The position numbers and the translations under genes were made by a program. From Streptomyces longisporoflavus (lineage in GTDB: Bacteria > Actinomycetota > Actinomycetes > Streptomycetales > Streptomycetaceae), in the NCBI RefSeq assembly GCF_014649775.1, contig NZ_BMTR01000021.1, forward strand, positions 62,001 to 126,000: a stretch of DNA of 64,000 bases. Direction: 5' to 3'. Within the stretch, counting starts at the first letter, position 1; every line of letters starts with the position of its first letter. Positions 52,064 to 60,868 of this stretch are shown here, one piece after another. Below the pieces are notes generated by a model that was given only the letters and a program-made list of their open reading frames with translations, searched no databases and was not told the DNA's origin.

Positions 52064-53854
52064 TTGACAGCCTTCCGAACCTTTACGGAACTGGTCCTGG
52101 CGCGTACCGACGCGCTCGGCTCCAAGGACGCCTTCATCTTTCTGCCGGACGACGCCAAGGGTTCGGCCCCCCAGCACCTGACGTACCGTCAACTCGACCA
52201 GGAGGCCCGCAGGATAGGGGCCTGGCTCCAGCAGAACGGGGCCGCCGGGCACCAGGTCCTGCTGCTGTTCCCCTCGGGCCTGGAATTCGTCAAGGGCTTC
52301 ATCGGCTGCCTGTACGCGGGGGCCGTCGCGGTGCCCGCGCCGCTCCCCACCGAGCAGGGCAACCACTTCACCCGGGTCTCGGGGATCCTGCGCGACGCGG
52401 AGGCGCGCGCGGTCCTCACCGACTCGGACAACGCCCCCGACATCACCGCCTGGCTCGCGGCCGAGAACATGACCGACGTGCGCTGCCTGGCCACCGACGC
52501 CCCCGACCACGGTGACGCGGCGGCCTGGACCGCGCCGGCCCTGACCCCGCAGGACCTCGCGTTCCTCCAGTACACCTCGGGATCGACCAGCGACCCCAAG
52601 GGCGTCATGGTCTCGCACCGCAACCTGCTCGCCAACGAGCAGGCCATCAAGAATTCGGCGGGCGGCGACTCCCACACCCGCTACGGCGGCTGGCTGCCCT
52701 TCTACCACGACATGGGCCTGATCGGGCACATCCTGCAACCCCTGTTCCTCGGCGGCTCGGCCGCCCTGATGTCGCCGGTGTCGTTCCTCAAGCGGCCGCA
52801 CCGCTGGCTCCAGATGATCGGCGACCACAAGGTCACCATCGGCGGCGGCCCCAACTTCGCGTACGACCTGTGCCTGCGCCGCGTCACCGACGAGCAGCTC
52901 GCCACCCTCGACCTGTCCAGCTGGCGGGTCGCCTGCAACGGAGCCGAGCCCGTCCGGGCGGAGACGATACGGGCCTTCACCGAGCGCTTCGCACCCGCGG
53001 GCTTCAGGCCCGAGACGTTCTTCCCCTGCTACGGCATGGCCGAGACGACGCTCCTCGTCTCCGGCACCCCGCAGGCCAGCCGGCCCGTCATCCTCGGCGT
53101 CGACTCCGAGGCCCTGGAAGCGGGCGAGCTCGCCGACCCGCGCGAGGACGCCCCGAGCCGCACCCTGGTCAGCAGCGGAGTCGTCAACGCCGACGACTTC
53201 GACGTACGCATCGTCGACGCGGAGACCTTCAAGGAGCGCGAAGAAGGGACCGTCGGCGAGATCTGGGTGCGCGGCGAGAGCGTCGCGGGCGGCTACTGGA
53301 AGCGCCCGCTGACCAACAAGGAGATCTTCGACGCGGCCATCTCCAACGGCAAGGGCGGTCAGGACGCGGGCGGTTGGCTGCGCACCGGCGACCTGGGCGT
53401 GCTTGAGGACGGCCAGCTCTACGTGACGGGCCGGCTCAAGGAACTGGTCATCTTCGCGGGCCGCAACCTCTACCCGCAGGACATCGAGCGGGCGGTGCAG
53501 GGCACCGACAAGGCGCTCGGCATCGGCGCGGGCTCGGTCTTCGCGGTGGAGACCGACCGCGAGCATCTGATTATCGTCCAGGAGGTGCGCACCAGCAAGG
53601 TCACCACCGACCTGCGCACGCTGGCCACCGGCGTCCAGGCCTTCGTCGGACGGGAGTTCAACATCCCCGCGGGCAATGTGCTCCTGGTGCGCCCCGGCAC
53701 GATCCGCAAGACCACCAGCGGAAAGATCCAGCGCACCTTGATGAAGCAGCTGTTCCTCAAGGGGCAGATCACCCCGCTGTACGAGGTCCTCGAGCCCGCG
53801 GTCCGCGAGCTCGTCGCCGACGCCATCGACCGCCCGCTGGTTCCGGGAGCCTGA
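52064..53854 (+). CDS. Fatty acyl-AMP ligase (FAAL)
   Basis: 596 residues from TTG 52064, preceded by AGGGA at six bases. In-frame ATGs at 51950 and 52001 lack ribosome-binding sites and would add an unconserved basic leader. ANL fold: P-loop FLQYTSGSTSDPKGVMVSH, HDMGLIGHILQPLF, CYGMAETTLLVSG, RTGDLG, and the C-terminal hinge GRLKELVIFAGRNLYPQDIE. The length and RNLYPQDIE ending are FAAL-like rather than acyl-CoA ligase. It would adenylate a free fatty acid and transfer it to the phosphopantetheine of the ACP at 57,528. The two dehydrogenases directly downstream are the expected next actors. Confidence 0.92.
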   Translation: MTAFRTFTELVLARTDALGSKDAFIFLPDDAKGSAPQHLTYRQLDQEARRIGAWLQQNGAAGHQVLLLFPSGLEFVKGFIGCLYAGAVAVPAPLPTEQGNHFTRVSGILRDAEARAVLTDSDNAPDITAWLAAENMTDVRCLATDAPDHGDAAAWTAPALTPQDLAFLQYTSGSTSDPKGVMVSHRNLLANEQAIKNSAGGDSHTRYGGWLPFYHDMGLIGHILQPLFLGGSAALMSPVSFLKRPHRWLQMIGDHKVTIGGGPNFAYDLCLRRVTDEQLATLDLSSWRVACNGAEPVRAETIRAFTERFAPAGFRPETFFPCYGMAETTLLVSGTPQASRPVILGVDSEALEAGELADPREDAPSRTLVSSGVVNADDFDVRIVDAETFKEREEGTVGEIWVRGESVAGGYWKRPLTNKEIFDAAISNGKGGQDAGGWLRTGDLGVLEDGQLYVTGRLKELVIFAGRNLYPQDIERAVQGTDKALGIGAGSVFAVETDREHLIIVQEVRTSKVTTDLRTLATGVQAFVGREFNIPAGNVLLVRPGTIRKTTSGKIQRTLMKQLFLKGQITPLYEVLEPAVRELVADAIDRPLVPGA

Positions 53855-53855
53855 C

Positions 53856-55739
53856 ATGGAGCATCCGCCGTACCGGCTGGCCGAGGAGTTCGACGCCTTC
53901 CTCGGGGACCCGAACGACCCGCGCGCCACCTTCTCGTACGAGCGCTGCACCGAGCTCGACGAGAAGGAGGAGTTTCCCGCGGACATCTGCCGCCTCCTCG
54001 GGGAATGGGGCCTCAGCGACTACTACGTGCCGGTCCAGCACGGCGGACGGCTCAACGACTACGAGCAGTTGCTCCAGCTCCTGCGGGCCGTCGCGAGGCG
54101 CGACCTGACGACCGCGATCGGCCACGGCAAGACCTACCTGGGCGGCGTCTGCGTCTGGGTGGCAGGCGGCGCCGAGCAGGCCGAGCGGCTCGGCGCCGAC
54201 ATCCGGGCCGGGGTGCCGGTCTCGCTGGGTCTCACCGAGCGGGCACACGGCAGCGACCTGTTGGCGTGCGAGGTGAACGGCCGCCCGGCCGGGACGCCGG
54301 ACGACAGCGACGGCGACGACAACGACGACCGCGACGGCTGGCTGGTGAGCGGCGAGAAATGGCTCATCAACAACGCCACCCGCGGCTCGCTCGTGTCGCT
54401 GCTCACCCGCACCGACCCGGCGGGCGGACCGCGCGGCTTCAGCGTCCTGCTCGTGGACAAGCGGGAGCTGGACGAGGCCACGTACCGGCATCTGCCCAAG
54501 GTGGACACCCACGGCATCCGGGGCGCCGACATCTCGGGCATCTTCTTCGACGGGGCCCGGGTGCCGCGCGGGGCCCTGGTCGGCGCCGAGGGCGCCGGCA
54601 TCGAGACGGTCATCAAGGCCCTCCAGCTCACCCGCACCATGTGCGCCGCGCTCTCGCTCGGCGCGGGCGACCACGGGCTGCGCATCGCCCTGGACTTCGC
54701 CGAGGAGCGCGAGCTCTACGGGCGGCGGCTCATCGAGCTGCCGAAGGCCCGCAGGACCCTGGGCGCCGCGGCGGCCGACGTGCTGCTGCACGAGGCGCTC
54801 GCCCTGGTGGCCTCGCGCGCCGTGCACACCCAGACCGCGGAGATGAGCCTGACCGCCGCGGTCACCAAGTACCTGCTGCCCTCCGGTACCGAGGGCGTGC
54901 TCACCGAACTGACCCGGCTGCTCGGCGCCCGCGCCTTCCTCAAGGACGTGTACGCGCACGGCCGGTTCCAGAAGCTCGACCGGGACCACCGCATCGTGGG
55001 CCTGTTCGACGGCAACACACTGGTGAACCTCAACTCCGTCGTGAACCAGTTCCGTTCGCTGGTACGCGGTCACCGCCGCGGCACCGGCGACACGGCGGGA
55101 GCCGCGGCCGCCCAGGACCTGGGCGCGGCGCTGCCCCCGCTCGACCCCGGGCGGCTGTCCGTGGTGGCACGGCGCGGCAGCGGCATCATCGCGGGTCTGC
55201 CCGGCGACGTCGCCGAGCTGACCCGGCGGGCGCAGTCCCGTCCCGGCCTGTGGCCGGCCGTCGCGGCGGCCCGGCGGCTGCTCGCCGTCACCGACACGGT
55301 GCACGCCGAGATGGAGATCCACCAGGACGTCGTCACCGACGTGACCCCGGCCGCGTTCGAGACCGCCCGCCGCTACACCCTGTGCTACGCGGGCGCGGCC
55401 GTCCTCGGCCTGTGGACGGCGAACGCGGACCGCTTCGCCGAGGGCCCGACCGCCGCGCTGTGGCGGGACGCCTTGTGGCTGCGGGCCGCGCTCGACCGGG
55501 TCCTCACCGGCCTCGGGGAGGGCGACTCGCCGGGCACGGCCGACGACTCGGAGCCCGAGACCTACGAGGCGCTGCTCGCCGAACTGCGGTCCGCCCGCGC
55601 ACAGGGCCGCCTGTTCTCGCTCCTGGAACAGCGCGAACCTGCCCCGTCCGACCCCGGGAAATCCGCCGAGAACACCGTCGCGAAAACCGCCGCGAACGCC
55701 GCTGCCACGCACGGCGAGAACGAGAGGACGTCATGCTGA
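53856..55739 (+). CDS. Extended acyl-CoA/acyl-ACP dehydrogenase, copy 1
   Basis: 627 residues from ATG 53856, one base after the ligase stop. ACAD fold: GHGKTYLGG, SLGLTERAHGSDL, LVSGEKWLINNATR, HGIRGADISGIFFD and LYGRRLIELPKARRTL, giving FAD binding. In the loop where the catalytic Glu sits in classic ACADs, the sequence is GLFDGNTLVNLNSV, with Asp available. An acidic insertion (about residues 148-160, DDSDGDDNDDRDG) is unusual. A C-terminal extension of about 200 residues follows the standard domain. Next to a FAAL and ACP it should desaturate an ACP-bound chain. A seven-base overlap links it to the next gene. Confidence 0.88.
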   Translation: MEHPPYRLAEEFDAFLGDPNDPRATFSYERCTELDEKEEFPADICRLLGEWGLSDYYVPVQHGGRLNDYEQLLQLLRAVARRDLTTAIGHGKTYLGGVCVWVAGGAEQAERLGADIRAGVPVSLGLTERAHGSDLLACEVNGRPAGTPDDSDGDDNDDRDGWLVSGEKWLINNATRGSLVSLLTRTDPAGGPRGFSVLLVDKRELDEATYRHLPKVDTHGIRGADISGIFFDGARVPRGALVGAEGAGIETVIKALQLTRTMCAALSLGAGDHGLRIALDFAEERELYGRRLIELPKARRTLGAAAADVLLHEALALVASRAVHTQTAEMSLTAAVTKYLLPSGTEGVLTELTRLLGARAFLKDVYAHGRFQKLDRDHRIVGLFDGNTLVNLNSVVNQFRSLVRGHRRGTGDTAGAAAAQDLGAALPPLDPGRLSVVARRGSGIIAGLPGDVAELTRRAQSRPGLWPAVAAARRLLAVTDTVHAEMEIHQDVVTDVTPAAFETARRYTLCYAGAAVLGLWTANADRFAEGPTAALWRDALWLRAALDRVLTGLGEGDSPGTADDSEPETYEALLAELRSARAQGRLFSLLEQREPAPSDPGKSAENTVAKTAANAAATHGENERTSC

Positions 55740-57496
55740 CCGGTTCCCTGCCCCAGGGGGCCCCAGAAGCCCCCGCCACCGGCCAGGAGACGCGGGTCAC
55801 CGCCCGCGTCGCCGAGCTGGAGAAACGTCTCGGCGACCCGACCGACGAGAAGAACCCCGTCTCGTACGCCCGGCTCCTGGAGGCCGACGAGGCCGGGGAG
55901 ATCTCCGAGGCCGGTGAGCGTGTCCTCGACGAGGCGGTGCTCAACGCCGACTTCGTGCCGCGTGAGCACGGCGGACGCCTGGAGCGGATCGACACTCTGG
56001 TACGCGTGATGCGCCAGGTGTTCCGCCGGGACGTCACCCTGGGCCTCGGCTACGGCGTGACCTCGTTCATGGCGGGCGTCAACGTGTGGACGGCCGGCTC
56101 CGCCGAGCAGCGCGAACGCCTCGCCCGCATCCTCCTCGACGGAGGCAAGGTCTCCGTCGCCTACCACGAGCTGGCGCACGGCAACGACTTCGTCCGCAAT
56201 GAGTTCGCGGCCAAGGACGCGCCGGGCGGAGGCTATCTGCTCTCCGGCGAGAAGCAGGTCATCAACAACGCCGACCGGGCCGCGGCCTGGGTGCTGTTCA
56301 GCCGCACGAGCCAGGCCCCCGGCAGCCGCAGCCACTCGGTCGTCTTCGCCGAGCGTGCGGGACTCGACGCCGGAAGCTACCGCGTGCTGCCGCGCTACGA
56401 CGCGGTCGGCGTACGCGGCTGCCATCTGTCGGGACTGCACTTCGACGACACCCCGGTGCCCGCCGACGCGCTCGTCGGGAAGACCGGCATGGGCGTCGAA
56501 CTCGCCCTGCGCGCCTTCCAGATCACCCGCAGCGCCGTGCCCGGCATGGCGCTCGGCGCGGCCGACACCAGCCTGCGTACCGTCGTCTCCTTCGCTCTCG
56601 GCCGCGAGCTGTACCGCAAGTCCGTCATGGACATCCCGCACGCCAGGGCGACCCTCTCCGGGGCCTTCCTCGACCTGCTCGCCTGCGACAGCCTCTCGGT
56701 GGCCGCGACCCGCGCGGTGCATCTGCTGCCGGACCAGACCAGCGTCTACGCGGCCGCCACCAAGTACCTCGTGCCGAAGATGCTCACCGAGACGATGCAC
56801 GACCTCTCCATCGTCCTCGGCGCCCGCTTCTACGTCCGCGAGGGCGAGTTCGGCATCTTCCAGAAACACATCAGGGACCTGCCGGTGCTCAGCCTCGGCC
56901 ACGCCGGTTCGGCCGCCTGCCAGGCCACGATCATCCCCCAGCTGGCCCGCCTCGCCCGGCGGTCCTGGTTCGCGGAGGACCCGGCGCCGGGAGCTCTGTT
57001 CCGGCTGCGCGAGGACCTGCCGGACATTCCCTTCGACAAGCTCACCCTGGCCAGCGGCCGCGACGCGCTGAGCGCCACCCTCGTCGCCGCCGTCGAGGAA
57101 CTGCCCAGCTCCACGCCCGAGGAGCGCGCGGTCCACGGGATCGCCCTGAAGATGATGGACGAGCTGCGCCAGTTGCAGGAGGCGAGCCTCGCGCTCTCCC
57201 CCGAGAACCGCACCGCCCTGGCGAGCCCCGCCACCTTCGCCCTCGCCGACCGGTACGCGGTGCTCCTCGCCGCCGCCTCCGCGATCGGCGTCTGGCAGCA
57301 GGCCCGCTTCGGCGACGACACGTTCCTGGCCGACCCGTCCTGGCTGGCCGCCGTGCTGCACCGCCTGGCACGCCGGCTCGGCCAGCAGCCCCCGGACCTG
57401 CCGGCGGCCGTCGACGCCCGACTGCACGAAGAAGTACTGCGCCGGTTCGAGAGCCGCAGGAGCTTCGACCTCTACAACACGCCGCTGGCCGGCTGA
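55733..57496 (+). CDS. Extended acyl-CoA/acyl-ACP dehydrogenase, copy 2
   Basis: 587 residues from ATG 55733, overlapping the first dehydrogenase gene by seven bases. Same ACAD fold as copy 1: YGVTSFMAGVNVWTAGS, VAYHELAHGNDF, LLSGEKQVINNADR, VGVRGCHLSGLHFD, LYRKSVMDIPHARATL and a long C-terminal extension. At the catalytic-base loop it reads LGHAGSAACQATI, with no Asp or Glu, unlike copy 1. The pair may form a hetero-oligomer, or copy 2 uses another base or plays a structural role. Paired ACADs with a FAAL and ACP install dienes in lipopeptide side chains such as ramoplanin. Confidence 0.87.
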   Translation: MLTGSLPQGAPEAPATGQETRVTARVAELEKRLGDPTDEKNPVSYARLLEADEAGEISEAGERVLDEAVLNADFVPREHGGRLERIDTLVRVMRQVFRRDVTLGLGYGVTSFMAGVNVWTAGSAEQRERLARILLDGGKVSVAYHELAHGNDFVRNEFAAKDAPGGGYLLSGEKQVINNADRAAAWVLFSRTSQAPGSRSHSVVFAERAGLDAGSYRVLPRYDAVGVRGCHLSGLHFDDTPVPADALVGKTGMGVELALRAFQITRSAVPGMALGAADTSLRTVVSFALGRELYRKSVMDIPHARATLSGAFLDLLACDSLSVAATRAVHLLPDQTSVYAAATKYLVPKMLTETMHDLSIVLGARFYVREGEFGIFQKHIRDLPVLSLGHAGSAACQATIIPQLARLARRSWFAEDPAPGALFRLREDLPDIPFDKLTLASGRDALSATLVAAVEELPSSTPEERAVHGIALKMMDELRQLQEASLALSPENRTALASPATFALADRYAVLLAAASAIGVWQQARFGDDTFLADPSWLAAVLHRLARRLGQQPPDLPAAVDARLHEEVLRRFESRRSFDLYNTPLAG

Positions 57497-57527
57497 CCCG
57501 AGCAGCCGCCGAACCAAGGAGTGCACC

Positions 57528-57809
57528 ATGCCTGCTTCCCTCACCGGACACACCCGGGAGTCGCTCACCACCTGGCTGACCGAGCGCATCGCCCTGTACC
57601 TCAAGCGACAGCCGTCCGAGATCGACGCGGCCGTCCCGCTGGCCGAGTACGGCCTCGACTCGGTGGCCGCCTTCGGCCTGTGCGGCGACATCGAGGAGGA
57701 CTTCGACTTCGTCCTCGAACCCACCGCCGCCTGGGACTACCCGACGGTGCACGCGCTCGCCGACCACCTCATCGCAGAGTTCGCGGCCGCGGAAGGCGGC
57801 GCCAGCTGA
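57528..57809 (+). CDS. Acyl carrier protein 1 (fatty-acyl carrier)
   Basis: 93 residues from ATG 57528, with AAGGAG nearby (57517). One carrier domain with phosphopantetheine attachment Ser45 in AEYGLDSVAAFGLCGDIEEDF, close to PKS/FAAL-associated ACPs. Between the dehydrogenase pair and the PKS, it is the natural shuttle: loaded by FAAL, oxidised by the dehydrogenases, then handed to the KS. Its stop overlaps the PKS ATG (TGATG). Confidence 0.92.
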   Translation: MPASLTGHTRESLTTWLTERIALYLKRQPSEIDAAVPLAEYGLDSVAAFGLCGDIEEDFDFVLEPTAAWDYPTVHALADHLIAEFAAAEGGAS

Positions 57810-60800
57810 TGGAACCCATCGCCATCGTCGGCATCGACTGCAGGTTCCCGGGGGCGCCGGACACCCGCGCCTACTGGGACCTGCTGTCGCGCTCGGGTGA
57901 CGGTGTGGGGGAGGTGCCCCGGCTGCGGTGGGAGGCCAAGGAGTTCCACTCGGCCGCCGGTACGCCGGGGCACGCGAACACCACCGAGGGCGGCTTCGTC
58001 AGCGACCCCGACGCGTTCGACAACGAGTTCTTCACCATCTCGCCGCGCGAGGCGGCAGCCATGGACCCGCAGCAGCGGCTGCTCCTGCAGTGCGCCTGGC
58101 GGGCCGTCGAGGACGCCGGGGTCGCCCCGCACAGCCTCGCCGGTTCGGACACCGGCGTCTTCGTCGGCGTCATGGGCAACGAGTGGGCGCAGCTCCACCT
58201 GACCGACTACGACAACGTCACCGCGCAGATCGGCTCCGGCAACGGCTACTGCATGACCGCCAACCGGGTCTCCTACCACCTGGACCTCAAGGGGCCCTCG
58301 CTCGCCGTCGACACCGCCTGCTCGTCGTCGCTCGTGGCCGTGCACCTCGCGGTCAACTCCCTGCTGTCCGGGGAGAGCGACGTGGCCCTCGCGGGGGGTG
58401 TCAACGTCGCGCTCACCCCGGCCCTCTCGATCTTCTACACCCAGGCGGGCCTCTCGGCGCCCGACGGCCGCTGCAAACCCTTCAGCGCGGAGGCCGACGG
58501 CATCGGGCGCGGCGAGGGAGTCGGCGTCGTCGTGCTGCGCAGGCTGAAGGACGCGGTCGCCGACGGGCAGCGCGTGTACGCGGTGATCCGCGGCACCGCC
58601 GTCAACCAGGACGGTCGCTCCAACGGCATCACGGCACCCAACCGCTGGGCACAGCAGGACGTGCTCGCCGCCGCCTACCGCAGGGCCGGCGTCGAGGCGT
58701 CCGACATCACCTTCACGGAAGGGCACGGCACCGGCACGACGCTCGGCGACATGATGGAGATCAAGGCCCTGGGCCACCATCACGCCGGGCGCGACGGCAA
58801 GCCGATGGCGCTCGGCTCGGTGAAGGGCAACCTGGGGCACACCGAGGGCGCCGCGGGCATCGCGGGCCTCATCAAGGTCGCCCTCGCCCTGCACCACAGG
58901 GTGGTGCCCGCGAGCAGGTTCGCCGCCAAGGAGAACCCCGGCCTGAAGCTGCGCGAGCGCGGGCTCCGGCTCCTGAAGGCCCCGCTGAGGCTGCCCGCGA
59001 CGGGCGTCGTCGCCGGGCTCAGCAGCTTCGGCATGGGCGGCACGAACGCGCACGCCGTCCTGGAGAGCGCGCCCGCCGCCGCGGGCCGGCCCGCGCAGCC
59101 GTCCGGCGCACCCGGCGGCCTCGCCGCCGCCGTGTTCACCCTCACCGCGCCGGGCGTGACCTCGCTGCGGCGCAACCTGCTCGCCCAGGCGGACGCCGCC
59201 GCGGCGCGACGGGTCCCGGTGGGGGCGCTCGGCTGGACCAGCAACCACGTCAAGGGCGGTCACCGCTACCGGTTCGCCGTCTCCGCCGCGGACACGGCGC
59301 AGCTCGTGACGCGGCTGCGGGAGGCCGCAGCCGACGACGACCTCCTCGCCCGGCTCACCGCGGCGCCCACGGGCCGCCCGCGGATCGCGTTCCTGTACAC
59401 CGGGCAGGGCTCCCAGTACCCGGCGATGACGGCGGGCCTCTACCGGGACTCGGGCCTGTACCGGTCCTTCCTCGACGAGGCCGACGCCGCGCTCCTGCCG
59501 CACACGGACTCCTCCGTACGCGATCTGCTCCTCGGCAGGTCCGGTGACACCGACGCCGTCCACCGGACCCGGTGGACCCAGCCCGCCCTGTTCGCCGTCG
59601 AGTACGCCATGGGGCGCACCCTCGACGCGCTGGGCGTGCGGCCCGACATGCTCGTCGGGCACAGCGTCGGCGAGTACGCGGCGGCCGTCCTCGCCGGGGC
59701 GCTCCCGCTGGACGGCGCGGCGCGGCTGATCGCGGCCCGGGGCGCGCTGATGCAGGAACTCCCCGAAGGCGGCGGCATGTTGTCGGTGCGGGCAGCGCGC
59801 GACACGCTGGAAGAACGGGTCGCCGCGGAGCCTTCGGTGGGCATCGCCGCGGTCAACGGCCCGCAGGCCACCGTGCTCTCCGGCGACCTGGCCGCCCTGG
59901 AGCGCATCGAGGCCGAGCTGACCGCCGACGGCGTGCGCACCCGCAGGCTGCAGGTCTCCCACGCCTTCCACTCGCCGCTCATGGAGCCGGTCGTCGAACG
60001 TTTCGCGGCGATCGCCGAAGAGGTCGGCGGCGCGGTGCCCGGCATACCGGTGTACTCGACGGTGCGCGGTCGCGTCCTCGACGGGGAGGCGATGGACGCG
60101 GCGTACTGGACGGCGCACATCGGCGCCCCGGTCCTTTTCGCCGACGCGGCGGCCGCCCTGCTCGACGACGGGGCGAGCCACCTGGTGGAGACGGGCCCGC
60201 GCCCCGTCCTGTCCCGCATGGTGCGCACCCTCGGCGGCACGCGGCCCGGCGCGGACCCCGTCCACGTCACGCCGGTGCCCGCCGAGGACTCCGGCGGCCA
60301 GGACCTCGCCGACGCCGTCGCCGCGCTCTACCGCGGCGGCCTCGACCCGGACTGGGACGCCCTGTACGAGGAGCGGGACCGCGTACCGCAGCAGCTCGCC
60401 CCGTACGCATTCTCCGATCAGCACCGCTACTGGGCGGCACGGACCCCCGCCCGCGGCGCCGCACCCCGGCCCGTCGCGCCGGCCCCGGAATTCACCGAGC
60501 CGGAGCGCGGGCGGGACGCCGGGGAAGCCAAGGAGACCCGGCAGCCCCAGTCCGGCGCCGTTGCCGTGCTCAACGTCAGCCGCGGCAAGGCCGAGGGCCC
60601 GGTGGCGCTGGCCGCCCTGGAGGCCGTCGGACAGGTCGGCGGGTACAGCTTCGACGAACTCACCCCGGAGCTGCGGCTCTACGAAGACCTCGGTTTCGAC
60701 TCCGTGATGGTCATGGAGCTCAAGACCCGGCTTGACGAACGGCTCACCGGGATCGGCGCGGTGACCGTACAGGATCTGCTGCCCAGGCTCGCCAGCATCG

Positions 60801-60868
60801 GCGACCTCGTCAGCTTCCTCCACGAGATCGACGCCGCCGCACCCGGCCACGAAGAGAGGACGGCATGA
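57809..60868 (+). CDS. Single-module type I polyketide synthase (KS-AT-ACP)
   Basis: 1019 residues from ATG 57809, translationally coupled to ACP 1 (TGATG). KS (about 2-425) with complete triad: Cys171 (DTACSSS), His306 (EGHGTGTT) and His344 (GHTEGAAG). AT (about 520-830) with Ser619 (GHSVGEYAA) and HAFH at 718-721, the signature of malonyl-CoA selection. ACP (about 930-1010) with Ser965 (DLGFDSVMVMELK). No KR, DH, ER or TE is present, so the product is an unreduced beta-ketoacyl-ACP, exactly the donor needed for tetronate formation. It should act once on the chain from ACP 1. A four-base overlap couples it to the KAS III gene. Confidence 0.95.
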   Translation: MEPIAIVGIDCRFPGAPDTRAYWDLLSRSGDGVGEVPRLRWEAKEFHSAAGTPGHANTTEGGFVSDPDAFDNEFFTISPREAAAMDPQQRLLLQCAWRAVEDAGVAPHSLAGSDTGVFVGVMGNEWAQLHLTDYDNVTAQIGSGNGYCMTANRVSYHLDLKGPSLAVDTACSSSLVAVHLAVNSLLSGESDVALAGGVNVALTPALSIFYTQAGLSAPDGRCKPFSAEADGIGRGEGVGVVVLRRLKDAVADGQRVYAVIRGTAVNQDGRSNGITAPNRWAQQDVLAAAYRRAGVEASDITFTEGHGTGTTLGDMMEIKALGHHHAGRDGKPMALGSVKGNLGHTEGAAGIAGLIKVALALHHRVVPASRFAAKENPGLKLRERGLRLLKAPLRLPATGVVAGLSSFGMGGTNAHAVLESAPAAAGRPAQPSGAPGGLAAAVFTLTAPGVTSLRRNLLAQADAAAARRVPVGALGWTSNHVKGGHRYRFAVSAADTAQLVTRLREAAADDDLLARLTAAPTGRPRIAFLYTGQGSQYPAMTAGLYRDSGLYRSFLDEADAALLPHTDSSVRDLLLGRSGDTDAVHRTRWTQPALFAVEYAMGRTLDALGVRPDMLVGHSVGEYAAAVLAGALPLDGAARLIAARGALMQELPEGGGMLSVRAARDTLEERVAAEPSVGIAAVNGPQATVLSGDLAALERIEAELTADGVRTRRLQVSHAFHSPLMEPVVERFAAIAEEVGGAVPGIPVYSTVRGRVLDGEAMDAAYWTAHIGAPVLFADAAAALLDDGASHLVETGPRPVLSRMVRTLGGTRPGADPVHVTPVPAEDSGGQDLADAVAALYRGGLDPDWDALYEERDRVPQQLAPYAFSDQHRYWAARTPARGAAPRPVAPAPEFTEPERGRDAGEAKETRQPQSGAVAVLNVSRGKAEGPVALAALEAVGQVGGYSFDELTPELRLYEDLGFDSVMVMELKTRLDERLTGIGAVTVQDLLPRLASIGDLVSFLHEIDAAAPGHEERTA

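Noticed and set aside
52064..57809. Lipopeptide starter cassette (FAAL, ACAD pair, ACP) for an NRPS
   Set aside because: No NRPS condensation domain occurs in the window and the next gene is a KS-AT-ACP. It cannot be fully excluded because the cluster continues past the edge.
57737..60850. Long open frame antisense to the PKS as a gene
   Set aside because: Its span mirrors the PKS gene, the composition is typical of GC-rich antisense frames, and there is no recognisable domain or ribosome-binding site. Similar antisense frames over hrdB, parE, parC and others were dismissed for the same reason.
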